Of a stretch of DNA of 64,000 nt, positions 1-9,265 are shown one piece after another. The notes beneath the pieces were generated by a model. That model worked only from the letters and a program-made list of their open reading frames with translations. It made no database searches and had not been told where the DNA came from. The stretch is taken from positions 1,240,001 through 1,304,000 of the forward strand of contig NZ_CP051144.1 in the NCBI RefSeq assembly GCF_012317385.1. Direction: 5' to 3'. How positions within the stretch are numbered: position 1 is the stretch's first letter; every line of letters begins with the position of its first letter. Both the position numbers and the translations under genes were made by a program. The DNA comes from Romboutsia sp. CE17 (lineage in GTDB: Bacteria > Bacillota > Clostridia > Peptostreptococcales > Peptostreptococcaceae).

Positions 1-343
1 GTATTACTTTTATATTATTTTTTTTCCATTCATTCATATATCTACTAGGACTTCCAGCACCAGTAGTTACTACAGCTACTTTTTCTTCGCATACAAGTTT
101 AGCTATTTCATCAACATTTTTTCCCATAAGCATTATATTAACGCCAAATGGTTTATTAGTAAGCGATTTAGCCTTTTGTATTTCACTTCTAACATCTTCA
201 GTAGATCCTACTCCACTAATTATTCCAAGACCACCTGCTTCACTAACTGCTGCAGCTAATTTTGCATCTGAGATCCAAGCCATACCACCTTGAATAATTG
301 GATATTCTATATTAAGTAAATCTGTTATCCTTGTATATTTCAT
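1..343 (-). CDS. fabK: Enoyl-ACP reductase II FabK, N-terminal part (runs off left edge)
   Basis: FMN-dependent enoyl-ACP reductase of the FabK/2-nitropropane dioxygenase TIM-barrel family, performing the last reduction of type II fatty acid elongation. The visible 114 codons begin MKYTRITDLLNIEYPIIQGG and include GGLGIISG and FGVNIMLM, the usual N-terminal FabK signatures. The ATG at 341-343 follows a CAGGAGG site. The gene lies 24 bp downstream of acpP in the same direction. The C-terminal two thirds is outside the window, so intactness cannot be judged. Confidence 0.93.
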   Translation of the reverse strand, partial: MKYTRITDLLNIEYPIIQGGMAWISDAKLAAAVSEAGGLGIISGVGSTEDVRSEIQKAKSLTNKPFGVNIMLMGKNVDEIAKLVCEEKVAVVTTGAGSPSRYMNEWKKNNIKVI

Positions 344-367
344 AAATCCTCCTGTAACTTTACGATC

Positions 368-604
368 TTAAGAGTTTATTTTTTCTTTAGTTTTTTCTTC
401 TATGTAATTTACTACATCTTTAATACTCTTTAAGTTTTCTGGTGATTCAACTTCTATTCCAAATTGTTCTTCAACTTCTATAACTAATTGGAATGTATCT
501 AATGAATCTATACCTAATGATTCAAATGTACTTTCTAAAGTTATTTCATCTCTTTCTATTGATAAGTTTTCTTCCATTATTTCTTGTAATTTTTCAAATA
601 TCAT
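368..604 (-). CDS. acpP: Acyl carrier protein
   Basis: Small acidic carrier of fatty acyl intermediates, 78 residues, matching the usual ACP length. The phosphopantetheine attachment site is Ser34 in GIDSLDTF. A further in-frame ATG lies 15 bp upstream (617-619), but it sits directly in front of the GGAGG that serves the start at 602-604 (GGAGG, 8-nt spacer, ATG), so I chose the downstream ATG. It lies between fabH and fabK in one operon, the order typical of clostridial and lactobacillal fab clusters. Confidence 0.95.
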   Translation of the reverse strand: MIFEKLQEIMEENLSIERDEITLESTFESLGIDSLDTFQLVIEVEEQFGIEVESPENLKSIKDVVNYIEEKTKEKINS

Positions 605-760
605 TTTATTTTCCTCCATAAATTTAAATTATTATTTTTGTTAAACTTCAGTTTTTTATTTATTACCTTTTATTACTTCTAAACTTTTAATTAATCTTAG
701 TTATATCTTAGTTATATATTTAGAATTAAACTTTCCTTTTTTATTAATTTAAATTTTCAT

Positions 761-1738
761 TTATATAGCCCAGTTAATTAAAGTAGCTCCATAAGTTAGA
801 CCTGCTCCAAAACCGACTAATATAATTTTATTGCCTTTTTTTAATAGTTTTTTTTCATGCATTTCACTTATAGCAATTGGTATTGATGCTGCAGATGTAT
901 TTCCATATTCATGTATATTTATGTAAAACTTATCTATTGGAAGTTTTAATTTTTTTGCAGCATAATCAATAATTCTTGTATTAGCTTGATGAGGTATTAT
1001 ATAGTCTATATCTTCTATATTTAAATTATTATCTTCTAAGATTTTGTTTATAGATTTGACAATAGTTGAAGTTGCAAATTTAAATACTTCATTACCCTTC
1101 ATCTTTAACTTGGAATTTCTAATTATTTTATCTTTTACAAAAGGACTATCTAAATCATTTCCTTCTATTGTTATAGCATCCCATTTAGTACCATCTGATT
1201 TGCAGAATGAATGTCCTATACCTTTTGTATCGCTAATGGATAAAACGACTGCACCAGCTCCATCTCCAAATAATACACATGTAGATCTATCCTTCCAATC
1301 AATAGATTTTGAAAGATTCTCTGCTCCAACTACTATTGCATTTTTATAATTATTTGTAATCATAAGTGATTTAGCAACATTAAGTCCATAGATAAATCCA
1401 GAACAAGCTGCGCCTATATCAAAGGCTACTGCATTTTCTGCACCTATAATACCTTGAACTAAGCAAGCTGTAGATGGTGTAAACATATCTGGAGTACAAG
1501 TTGCAACAACTATCAGATCAATATCTTGAATTGATATATTAGCATCTTTTATGGCATCTAGACTTGCACGAGCAGCCATATTAGAAGTATCCTCTCCTGA
1601 TGATACATATCTACTTTGTATTCCAGTTCTAGAACGTATCCACTCATCATTTGTATCCACCATATTGCTAAGTTGTTCATTGGTTACTTTTCTAGAAGGA
1701 GTATATTTTCCAACACCTCCTATAATTACTTCTTTCAT
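761..1738 (-). CDS. fabH: Beta-ketoacyl-ACP synthase III
   Basis: Condenses acetyl-CoA (or a branched starter) with malonyl-ACP to initiate fatty acid synthesis. 325 residues, normal for FabH. The catalytic triad is visible: Cys112 in GAACSGF, His250 in IIPHQAN and Asn280 in YGNTSAAS; a glycine-rich FGDGAGA motif is also present. The start follows GAGGAGAAATTT. It is the first gene of the visible fab operon (fabH-acpP-fabK). No regulator or plsX gene lies upstream; the next gene is oppA, separated by a terminator and palindromic operator-like sites. Confidence 0.96.
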   Translation of the reverse strand: MKEVIIGGVGKYTPSRKVTNEQLSNMVDTNDEWIRSRTGIQSRYVSSGEDTSNMAARASLDAIKDANISIQDIDLIVVATCTPDMFTPSTACLVQGIIGAENAVAFDIGAACSGFIYGLNVAKSLMITNNYKNAIVVGAENLSKSIDWKDRSTCVLFGDGAGAVVLSISDTKGIGHSFCKSDGTKWDAITIEGNDLDSPFVKDKIIRNSKLKMKGNEVFKFATSTIVKSINKILEDNNLNIEDIDYIIPHQANTRIIDYAAKKLKLPIDKFYINIHEYGNTSAASIPIAISEMHEKKLLKKGNKIILVGFGAGLTYGATLINWAI

Positions 1739-1764
1739 AAATTTCTCCTCATTATTTTGATCTT

Positions 1765-1845
1765 ATTATAATTTGAAAATCAAGATATATTATCAAAAAA
1801 ATAATTTAAACCTAATTGGTTTAAAATTATTTATTCGATAATCAA
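1765..1845 (-). promoter_or_regulatory. fabH promoter region with FabT-like boxes and a central palindrome
   Basis: Two TTGA-N3-TCAA-type sites are seen: TTGAAAATCAA at 1773-1783 (perfect) and TCGATAATCAA at 1835-1845 (one mismatch). Between them, 1805-1825 is a perfect inverted repeat with 8-bp arms TTTAAACC and GGTTTAAA around 5 nt. A TATAAT hexamer on the minus strand (1765-1770) abuts the first box. The TTGA-N3-TCAA form resembles the box of FabT, the MarR-family repressor of fab operons in Lactobacillales. The assignment is inference; the central palindrome does not fit that consensus. Confidence 0.5.
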
Positions 1846-1972
1846 AATATATTATATACAAAGTAAAAAGTCAACTATTTTTCCAATAATAATATTTTTT
1901 TATATATTATTACATTTAAATTAAAAACTTTATGTTAAATATACTTTGATTTCTAATAATTATTTATAATAA

Positions 1973-2011
1973 AAAAGATGATTTGAAGAAAACTTCTACA
2001 AATCATCTTTT
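1973..2011 (-). terminator. Rho-independent terminator after oppA
   Basis: Perfect 13-bp arms AAAAGATGATTTG / CAAATCATCTTTT at 1973-1985 and 1999-2011, followed on the minus strand by a T-rich run. Confidence 0.85.
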
Positions 2012-2017
2012 CATTAA

Positions 2018-3658
2018 CTATTCAGTTATAGAACTATACATAAAGTATTTAAAACCTAATGGATTAGTGTAGAATCCTTCTAACTTATCTGATTTTAAGT
2101 ATAAATCAGTATAATAGTAAAGTGGTATTATTGGCGTTTCTTCTGCTAGAATATTTTCAGCCTCATGCATCTTAGCATATCTTTCCTCTTGATCTGTTGA
2201 AGATTTTACTTCTGAAATTAATTTGTCATATTCAGCATTAGACCATTGAGAATCATTATTTCCGCCATCAGTTACCCACATATCTAAGAATGATATTGGA
2301 TCATTGTAATCAGCTAACCATCCATGACGTGCAACTTGATAATCACCTTTATTTCTTGTATCAATAAATACGTTCCAATCTTGAGAAGATATAGTTACAT
2401 TTAAACCAAGATTTTCTTGCCACATATTTTGTATTGCTTCCATTATTGGCTCATGTCCTGGGTTACACATTAATTCTATAGTTGGAAGTCCTTTTCCATT
2501 TTCATAACCAGCTTCCTTAAGAAGTTGCTTAGCTTTTTCAATATTACCTTTGTAATCTTCTAAATCATACCATTTTTCTGATTTATCATGGAATTTAGTT
2601 TCTCCATCTACATCTGTAAGACCTATACCAACAAATCCATCTGCAGGTATTTGACCACCTTTAGCAACCTCTTCAACTATAAAATCTCTGTCTATAGCAA
2701 GAGAAAGAGCCTGTCTTACCTTAACATTATCTAACCCTTTTTCTTTTACATTAAGGCATAAGAAATAAGTACCTAATTGTTCTTCTATATATAGACCATT
2801 ATCTTTCATTGCTTCTATTTCTTCAGAAGGTAAATCATCTGCAAATAAAATTTCTTCGTTTTTAAATGCTGCTAACATTGTGTTTTTATCTTCCATAAGC
2901 ACAAAGTTTATTACATCTGGTCCTAAATTTTCTACATCATAGTAATTTTCATTTTTTTCATAAACCATCTTAGATTGATGTTCCCAAGTTTTTAAAACAT
3001 AAGGTCCATTACCAATATATGTATCTTCAGTAGTAGACCATGTATCAGGATTTGCCTCTACTATATCAGATCTTACTGGGTATGTTGCTGGGAATGCACA
3101 AACCTCTAAGAAATATGGTGTAGCTGTTTCTAATGTTACTTCTAATGTTTTTTCATCTATAGCTTTTACACCTAATTCTTTAGGATCTTTTTTACCAGCC
3201 ATTATATCCTTTGCATTAGCAACCATATCTATCATATAGTTGTAATCTGCACCTGTATCTGGATTTACTAATCTTTGCCAAGAATAAACGAAATCTTCTG
3301 CTTTTACAGGCTGACCATCTGACCATTTGGCATTATCACGTATTGTGAAAGTATAAACTGTTTTATCTTCACTTTCCTCTACTTTTGCAGCTTGACCCTC
3401 AACAATATTTCCTTCCTTATCTAATTTCATTAACCCTTCAAAAGCGTGGTTTATTAATGTACCACCGTCCACTGCTGTATTCTTTGCAGGGTCTATGCTT
3501 TCTGGTTCTGGTCCTACATTTACATTGATTTCATATCCATCAGATGATCCAGTTCCAGAATCTGTTCCTGAACTACTACATCCAGATAGTACTGTTGATA
3601 GTGCTAAAGTTGAAGCTAAAATTACTGCAATTTTCTTCTTAAATTTTAGTATCTTCAT
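2018..3658 (-). CDS. oppA: Oligopeptide ABC transporter substrate-binding lipoprotein
   Basis: Extracellular peptide-binding protein of the SBP_bac_5 family, 546 residues. The N-terminus has a basic region, a hydrophobic core and the lipobox LSGC with Cys27 as the predicted lipidation site, so it should be tethered to the outer face of the membrane. Family features are visible, such as AKWSDGQPVKAEDFVYSW and RQALSLAIDR. It is the last gene of oppB-oppC-oppD-oppF-oppA, starts 68 bp after oppF behind GAGGGGGA, and is followed by a strong terminator. The exact peptide specificity cannot be read from sequence. Confidence 0.94.
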   Translation of the reverse strand: MKILKFKKKIAVILASTLALSTVLSGCSSSGTDSGTGSSDGYEINVNVGPEPESIDPAKNTAVDGGTLINHAFEGLMKLDKEGNIVEGQAAKVEESEDKTVYTFTIRDNAKWSDGQPVKAEDFVYSWQRLVNPDTGADYNYMIDMVANAKDIMAGKKDPKELGVKAIDEKTLEVTLETATPYFLEVCAFPATYPVRSDIVEANPDTWSTTEDTYIGNGPYVLKTWEHQSKMVYEKNENYYDVENLGPDVINFVLMEDKNTMLAAFKNEEILFADDLPSEEIEAMKDNGLYIEEQLGTYFLCLNVKEKGLDNVKVRQALSLAIDRDFIVEEVAKGGQIPADGFVGIGLTDVDGETKFHDKSEKWYDLEDYKGNIEKAKQLLKEAGYENGKGLPTIELMCNPGHEPIMEAIQNMWQENLGLNVTISSQDWNVFIDTRNKGDYQVARHGWLADYNDPISFLDMWVTDGGNNDSQWSNAEYDKLISEVKSSTDQEERYAKMHEAENILAEETPIIPLYYYTDLYLKSDKLEGFYTNPLGFKYFMYSSITE

Positions 3659-3726
3659 ACTATTTTAATCCCCCTCATTATTTAATTTTTATATAATACC
3701 CTTGGTAATTATATATCTAATATAAT

Positions 3727-4710
3727 TTAAAATTTGTCTATATTATGACATGCAACAAAATGACCATTATTATATTCTTTTAATACTGGTGCTGAATTTT
3801 TACATTCTTCTGTTGCATATGGACATCTAGTTCTAAATGTACATCCACTTGGTGGATTTAACGGGCTAGGTATATCCCCTTCCAATACTATACGTTTTCT
3901 GGCTCTACTAGTTTTTGGGTCAGCAATTGGAATAGCTGAAAGTAGAGTTTGAGTATAAGGATGCATAGGATTTTTATATAATTCATTACTATCAGTTAAC
4001 TCTACTAAATGACCTAAGTACATTACTCCAATTCTATTACTTATATGTTTTACTACTGATAAATCATGAGCTATGAATAGATATGTGAATCCTCTTTCAG
4101 CTTGTAGATCTTCTAGCATATTTACTACCTGAGCTTGTATTGATACATCTAAAGCTGATATAGGTTCATCACATACTATAAACTCCGGATCAACAGCAAG
4201 AGCTCTTGCTATACCGATTCTTTGTCTTTGTCCCCCTGAAAACTCATGTGCAAAACGATTAGCATGTTCTTTATTTAATCCAACTGTCTCAAGTAAACTA
4301 TAAATCTTTTCTTGTCTTTCTTTTTTATTACTATATAATTTATGGATATCTAATGGTTCACCTATAATATCTCCAACAGTCATTCTTGGATCTAATGATG
4401 CATATGGATCTTGGAAAATTATTTGCATCTTTTTCCTATACTGTAACATGTCAACCTTTGTTATATCTTCTCCATCATAGATAATTTTTCCTTCAGTAGG
4501 TTCATGAAGTCTTAATATTGTTCTTCCTAGTGTTGTTTTACCACAACCACTTTCTCCAACAAGACCTAATGTTTCCCCTTTTTTTATATGCAAAGTAACA
4601 TCATCAACTGCTTTAACATAATTGGTTTTAAAAAGACCTTCTTTTACGGGGAAGTATTTTTTTAATCCTACTATTTCTATTAAGTTGTCATTTTTTGATT
4701 CATTCATCAT
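3727..4710 (-). CDS. oppF: Oligopeptide ABC transporter ATP-binding protein
   Basis: One of two ATPase subunits powering peptide import. 327 residues with Walker [10 protein letters not shown] (about 52-60), signature [15 protein letters not shown], Walker [13 protein letters not shown], and the C-terminal oligopeptide-transporter extension with Cys-containing [10 protein letters not shown]. It overlaps the end of oppD by 4 bp, indicating translational coupling. Two adjacent ATGs (4708-4710 and 4705-4707) share the GGAGGT site 10 or 13 nt upstream, so the exact start may differ by one codon. Confidence 0.94.
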   Translation of the reverse strand: MMNESKNDNLIEIVGLKKYFPVKEGLFKTNYVKAVDDVTLHIKKGETLGLVGESGCGKTTLGRTILRLHEPTEGKIIYDGEDITKVDMLQYRKKMQIIFQDPYASLDPRMTVGDIIGEPLDIHKLYSNKKERQEKIYSLLETVGLNKEHANRFAHEFSGGQRQRIGIARALAVDPEFIVCDEPISALDVSIQAQVVNMLEDLQAERGFTYLFIAHDLSVVKHISNRIGVMYLGHLVELTDSNELYKNPMHPYTQTLLSAIPIADPKTSRARKRIVLEGDIPSPLNPPSGCTFRTRCPYATEECKNSAPVLKEYNNGHFVACHNIDKF

Positions 4711-5720
4711 AATGCTGCTACCTCCCTTTCATATTCCTCTTTTACCATTAACCAACAACTAGCTTCATGCCCATCCTCGACATGATAAACAGGAGGTATT
4801 TTTTCCATACATATATTCATACAATACTCACATCTAGGAGCAAATGCGCATCCTTTTGGAGGATTAATTAGGTCTACAGGGTTACCTTCTATAGGAATTA
4901 ATCGTTCATGATCATCATTATTTATTTTAGGTATAGATTTTAGTAAGCCTAAAGTGTAAGGATGTTTAGGATTATAGAAAATATCATCAATGCTTCCTCT
5001 TTCGATTATATTTCCTGCATACATAACAGCTACCTTATCACAAATTTCAGAAATCACACCTAAATCGTGAGTTATAAATATGATAGACATGCTTATTTTT
5101 TCCTTTAGTTCCTTTAGCAACTCAATTATTTGAGCTTGAATTGTAACATCTAGAGCAGTTGTAGGTTCATCTGCTATTAGTAATTTCGGATTACATGCAA
5201 GTGCCATAGCTATCACAACACGTTGTCTCATCCCTCCAGAAAACTCATGTGGATATTGATTAAGTCTCTTTTCTGGTTGATTTATACCTACTAGTTCAAA
5301 TAACTCTATTATTCTTTCTTTTCTTTGTTTTTTATCTAAATTAGTATGTTTTTTTAAACTTTCGTCAATTTGGCTTCCTACAGTAAAAACAGGATTCAGA
5401 GAAGTCATAGGATCTTGGAAAACCATCCCTACATCTTTCCCTCTTAGCTTTAACATCTCTGATTCAGATAAAGAAGTTATATTTTTATCTTCAAAATTAA
5501 TATTTCCACTAATTATTTTACCTGGCTCGGGAATTATACCCATAAGGGCATATGACGATACTGATTTACCACTTCCAGACTCACCTACTATTCCCATTGC
5601 TTCTCCATACTTTAAATCATAAGAAACTTTACGAACTGCCTTAACTTCACCTGCATGAGTAAAGAAAGAGACTTCTAGTTCATCAACATTTAATAATACA
5701 TCATTCTTTGTTTTCTCCAT
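4707..5720 (-). CDS. oppD: Oligopeptide ABC transporter ATP-binding protein
   Basis: Second ATPase of the Opp importer, 337 residues. It shows Walker A GESGSGKS, signature [15 protein letters not shown], Walker [13 protein letters not shown], switch His in ITHDLGV, and the C-terminal oligopeptide extension ([11 protein letters not shown]). The start follows AAAGGGGGAG. It lies between oppC (14 bp upstream) and oppF (4-bp overlap). Pairing with oppF as a heterodimer is standard for Opp/Dpp systems. Confidence 0.94.
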   Translation of the reverse strand: MEKTKNDVLLNVDELEVSFFTHAGEVKAVRKVSYDLKYGEAMGIVGESGSGKSVSSYALMGIIPEPGKIISGNINFEDKNITSLSESEMLKLRGKDVGMVFQDPMTSLNPVFTVGSQIDESLKKHTNLDKKQRKERIIELFELVGINQPEKRLNQYPHEFSGGMRQRVVIAMALACNPKLLIADEPTTALDVTIQAQIIELLKELKEKISMSIIFITHDLGVISEICDKVAVMYAGNIIERGSIDDIFYNPKHPYTLGLLKSIPKINNDDHERLIPIEGNPVDLINPPKGCAFAPRCEYCMNICMEKIPPVYHVEDGHEASCWLMVKEEYEREVAAL

Positions 5721-5734
5721 TAAATTCTCCCCCT

Positions 5735-6745
5735 TTATTTCTTTAATCTTGGGTCAAGAGCATCTCTTAGACCATCTCCAAATAAGTTAAATGCTAATAT
5801 TATAATACTTATTGCTGCTGCAGGGAACATTAATCTATATGGATATGATGAAATTCCATCTAAAGCATCAGATGCTAATGATCCTAAACTTGCAAGTGGC
5901 TTACTTACACCTATACCTAAGAAACTTAGAAAAGCCTCAGTAAATATAGCCGATGGTATTTGTAACATTGTAGTTACAACTAATTGTCCTATACAGTTTG
6001 GAAGTAAATGCTTCATTATTAAGCGTTTATTATTTGCACCAAGTGCCTTTGCTGCATTAACATATTCCATCTCTTTTAATTGTAATACTTGACCTCTGAC
6101 AATTCTTGCCATACCTACCCAATATAATAGACCATACACTATAAACATGGCTAAAATACCTGGCCCTAAGGTTTGAAGTACTCCAAGCGAATGACCAGAG
6201 TCAAAAGCTTTTGTTAGTGGTTCGTGTAAAACAATCCTTAATAATATTATAACTAGCATATCTGGTAAAGAGTATATAGTTTCAACTATTCTCATCATAG
6301 CTGCATCAACTTTACCTCCAAGTAATCCAGATACCGCTCCATAAATAGAACCTATCACTAGTACTATAAGAGCTGATCCAATACCAATTATTAAAGATAT
6401 TCTAGCTCCAACCATTGTTCTTACAAGTAAATCTCTACCTAATTTATCCGTTCCAAATGGATGAGCTAAACAAGGAGTTAAATTTTCATGCCCCCTAATT
6501 TGTTGATCATATGTATAAGGACTTAAATAAGGTCCTATAAATGCAAATCCTATAAATAATATAATTACAACTAATGATATCATTGCAATTTTATTTTCTT
6601 TTAATCTTCTCCATGCATCTTTCCAGTAACTAGTATTTTCGCCCATAGTAATTAAGCTTTTTTGCTGCTCTTTCGTAACTGGTTTGAAATCATCTGGAGA
6701 GAATTCTATTTCACAATTAAAATTTTTGCTGTTTTCTAAAATCAT
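5735..6745 (-). CDS. oppC: Oligopeptide ABC transporter permease
   Basis: Inner-membrane permease of the DppC/OppC type with an N-terminal cytoplasmic segment, a first membrane span (about 60-80 of the protein) and the BPD_transp_1 domain containing the EAA-type loop (EYVNAAKALGANNKRL). I place the start at the ATG 6743-6745, downstream of AGGAGGGG at 6756-6763, giving 336 residues. A longer frame starts at 6769 inside the end of oppB, but the ribosome site lies within it. The spacer to the chosen ATG is on the long side (about 10-12 nt), so the start is not certain. Confidence 0.9.
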   Translation of the reverse strand: MILENSKNFNCEIEFSPDDFKPVTKEQQKSLITMGENTSYWKDAWRRLKENKIAMISLVVIILFIGFAFIGPYLSPYTYDQQIRGHENLTPCLAHPFGTDKLGRDLLVRTMVGARISLIIGIGSALIVLVIGSIYGAVSGLLGGKVDAAMMRIVETIYSLPDMLVIILLRIVLHEPLTKAFDSGHSLGVLQTLGPGILAMFIVYGLLYWVGMARIVRGQVLQLKEMEYVNAAKALGANNKRLIMKHLLPNCIGQLVVTTMLQIPSAIFTEAFLSFLGIGVSKPLASLGSLASDALDGISSYPYRLMFPAAAISIIILAFNLFGDGLRDALDPRLKK

Positions 6746-6761
6746 AACAGATATACCCCTC

Positions 6762-7688
6762 CTATTCATCTAACTTAATTCTAGGATCTACTAGCTTATA
6801 TAAGATATCGCATACTAGATTCATGACTATTATAAAAGCTGCTAAGAATACAGTCATTCCCATTATCAGGTTATAATCTCTAGCATCTATTGCTTTTATA
6901 AAGTATCTTCCTAGACCAGGAATATTAAACACTTTTTCAACTACAAATCCTCCAGTTAATGTAAATGCTACTAAAGGACCTAAATAAGTGATTATTGGTA
7001 TTAAAGAGTTCTTTAATGCATGCTTGAATGTAACTACAAATTCAGACATACCTTTTGCTCTTGCTGTTCTGATATAATCTTGACCTAAAGAGTCAAGCAT
7101 ACTTGATCTCATCAGTCTAGTTATATAACACATAGGATAAAATCCTAAAGTAAATACTGGTAAAATGTAACTAGATGGTTTACTTAATCCATATGTCGGT
7201 AATAATTTTAGTTCTATTGCAAAAATTAACATCGATGCAGTTGCTATTACAAAGGAAGGCACTGCTATACCTAATGTTGATACTACACGTATTACACTGT
7301 CCTCCCATTTACCTCTTTTTAGTGCTGATACACACCCTAAAGGTATTCCTATTAATAATGCGAATATTATTGACATTACACCTATTTTAGCAGATATAGG
7401 GAAAGATTCTTTGATTATTTTTGTGACTGGTACATTTTTTTGAAGCTTATAACTTACTCCTAAGTCGCCTTCTAATAATTGTTGTAAGTAAATTTTATAT
7501 TGAACTAATACAGGCTTATCTAATCCATACTTTTCATTTAATGCTTGCTGAGCTATTTCATTTGTTTTCTCTGAAGCAAAAGGACTTCCTGGGACTAGTT
7601 TCATTAAAAAGAACGTAATAGTTGCTGCTATAAATATAGTAAATATAGCCATCAATATACGTTTAAAAATATATTTTGCCGTATCCAT
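6762..7688 (-). CDS. oppB: Oligopeptide ABC transporter permease
   Basis: DppB/OppB-type permease, 308 residues, about six membrane spans, with the family N-terminus (ILMAIFTIFIAATITFFLM) and the EAA loop (DYIRTARAKGMSEFVVTFKHAL). It is the first gene of the opp operon, behind a GGGGG-containing ribosome site and a promoter at about 7810-7838. It ends in a TAG at 6762-6764, overlapping the ribosome site of oppC, which implies coupled translation of the two permeases. Confidence 0.94.
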   Translation of the reverse strand: MDTAKYIFKRILMAIFTIFIAATITFFLMKLVPGSPFASEKTNEIAQQALNEKYGLDKPVLVQYKIYLQQLLEGDLGVSYKLQKNVPVTKIIKESFPISAKIGVMSIIFALLIGIPLGCVSALKRGKWEDSVIRVVSTLGIAVPSFVIATASMLIFAIELKLLPTYGLSKPSSYILPVFTLGFYPMCYITRLMRSSMLDSLGQDYIRTARAKGMSEFVVTFKHALKNSLIPIITYLGPLVAFTLTGGFVVEKVFNIPGLGRYFIKAIDARDYNLIMGMTVFLAAFIIVMNLVCDILYKLVDPRIKLDE

Positions 7689-7809
7689 CTTTTTTCCCCC
7701 TTTTTAAATTTGTGATTTTCCCTTTTTACCTATACCTACACTATAAACCTTATCATTTAATAATTATCTAATTTTTTAGAATTATGATACATATGATTAA
7801 GTTATATAC

Positions 7810-7838
7810 ATTTTAATTTACATCCCTTCAAAAGTCAA
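7810..7838 (-). promoter_or_regulatory. Predicted sigma-A promoter of the opp operon
   Basis: On the minus strand, TTGACT (7833-7838), a 17-nt spacer and TAAAAT (7810-7815) make a good vegetative promoter about 120 bp upstream of oppB. Read directly from sequence; no start site data. Confidence 0.55.
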
Positions 7839-8247
7839 TCTATAAAAAATTTTATGTTAATTTAAACTTATTAAAGTAAAGATCATTTTATACACCATAT
7901 TTTTAAAGAGTTTTATTTATTTTACATATATTAAAATTATATTTAAAAACAATATGCTTTATTTTATAAATATAAATATCAATTCATAATTTTTTATAAA
8001 ATGCAATTTATACTTTTCCATTGTCATTTTTTTAAAATTTAATACAATACTTTTCATTGTTTATTATTTATAACTTACTTCATATCTACTTTTATTTAAT
8101 ATCAAATGTAATTTTATTCATTTACAATTTTAATATAATATTTTTTATAATTTAACAACTTACATTAATTTTCACTAATTATAACAATATAATATATAAT
8201 AGTTGTATATACTTTCTTTTAATAATTCAAACAAAGGAGGAGTCAAA
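7839..8247. other. AT-rich divergent intergenic region
   Basis: About 400 bp of DNA with very little G or C between the opp promoter and the NUDIX gene, which are divergent. I see no convincing ORF, hairpin terminator or riboswitch. TATAAT-like strings before 8200 could serve the NUDIX gene, but in sequence this AT-rich they are not diagnostic. Confidence 0.5.
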
Positions 8248-8859
8248 ATGTTAAAAATTATAAAAAATAAATTTGAAAATTATAAACCTTATATAAATGG
8301 ATTTGAAAGTATGAAAAGAGCTTCTATTTTAGTTCCTATAGTGAAAAAGGATAACTCTTATTATATATTATTTGAAGTTAGGTCTAAAAATTTAAGAACA
8401 CAACCAAGTGAAATTTCTTTTCCTGGCGGGAAAATAGAAAATGGTGAAACCCCTTTAGAAGCAGCTATAAGAGAAACTTGTGAAGAAATTGGGACATCAA
8501 AAGATAATATAGAAGTTATATCTCAACTAGATTTACTTATAACTCATATGAATTTAATAGTTCATCCTTATGTTGGAATTTTAAATAGTATAGAGAATTT
8601 AAATATAAATTCAGATGAAGTTGACCACACTTTTTTAGTACCTATAACTTATTTATTAGAAAATAAGCCAACTTATTATAAAAATAAGCTTGAAGTTATA
8701 CCTGATGATGAATTTCCTTATGAAATAATTCCTAATAAGGAAAATTATAAGTTTCAAGAAAGCAATTATCCTGTAATTTTTTATAAATATAATAACTACG
8801 TTATCTGGGGTATCACTGCAAGAATATTAGAAAACTTTCTTAAAGTCCTAAATGATTAA
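8248..8859 (+). CDS. CoA pyrophosphatase-type NUDIX hydrolase
   Basis: Probable hydrolase of CoA or related nucleotide diphosphates. The Nudix box GGKIENGETPLEAAIRETCE continues EIG, fitting GX5EX7REUXEEXGU, and is preceded by the UPF0035-like segment LRTQPSEISFPGG typical of NudL/YeaB CoA pyrophosphatases. 203 residues from the ATG at 8248, chosen because AAAGGAGG lies 7-8 nt upstream; a longer frame starts at 8203 but contains this ribosome site. It stands alone between the opp promoter region and a strong hairpin. Confidence 0.85.
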   Translation: MLKIIKNKFENYKPYINGFESMKRASILVPIVKKDNSYYILFEVRSKNLRTQPSEISFPGGKIENGETPLEAAIRETCEEIGTSKDNIEVISQLDLLITHMNLIVHPYVGILNSIENLNINSDEVDHTFLVPITYLLENKPTYYKNKLEVIPDDEFPYEIIPNKENYKFQESNYPVIFYKYNNYVIWGITARILENFLKVLND

Positions 8860-8862
8860 ACA

Positions 8863-8906
8863 TATAAATAACCCTATATAAATGAGATTATATAGGGTTA
8901 TTTATA
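8863..8906. terminator. Bidirectional hairpin terminator
   Basis: Perfect 19-bp inverted repeat (arms 8863-8881 and 8888-8906, core AACCCTATATAA) with a 6-nt loop, between the convergent NUDIX gene and the PTS operon. The AT-rich arm ends would give U-tracts in both directions. Confidence 0.85.
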
Positions 8907-8920
8907 TAAAGAATTCAAAA

Positions 8921-9254
8921 TTAGTATAATTTACTTTCTATTTTTTCTAATCTCTCATATACATCTATAAACTCTTCTGCTAATTGTTGAAAGTTTATAG
9001 CGTCCATTAAATGATCTTGTGAATGAACTAAGATTACACTCATTTCAGTTTTATTACCCATTGCTTCATTTTGAATTAATTCAGTTTGATATTTATGAGC
9101 ATTTTGTATAGTATTTTTAGACTCTATAATAAGTTCTTTTGCTTTACTTATGTTTCCTTTTTTTAGATTCTCTTATAGCTTCATAGGCCATACCTTTAGC
9201 ATCTCCTGAAAATCCAATTATTCCAAAAGATATTTCTATCATCTTATCATCCAT
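8921..9254 (-). pseudogene. PTS lactose/cellobiose IIA component, frameshifted
   Basis: The start ATG (9252-9254) after GGGGGAAGTACT opens MDDKMIEISFGIIGFSGDAK, a clear PTS_IIA Lac/Cel N-terminus, but the frame closes after about 36 codons. Dropping one A from the A7 run (T7 at 9158-9164 on the plus strand) restores a 110-residue IIA ending ...SKLY, with the phosphorylatable His77 in VHSQDHLM. Everything else looks intact. It is the last gene of the PTS operon, 11 bp after chbG. It may be a real lesion, a phase-variable tract, slippage-corrected, or an assembly/base-call error. Confidence 0.85.
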
Positions 9255-9265
9255 AGTACTTCCCC

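Noticed and set aside
1805-1825. FapR operator
   Set aside because: The palindrome has a 5-nt centre and TTTAAACC arms, unlike the 17-bp FapR site with a near-continuous palindrome.
9150-9170. Programmed -1 frameshift in the PTS IIA gene
   Set aside because: The correction needed is removal of one A (+1 direction), not -1, and no stimulating structure is evident; a slip or error is simpler.
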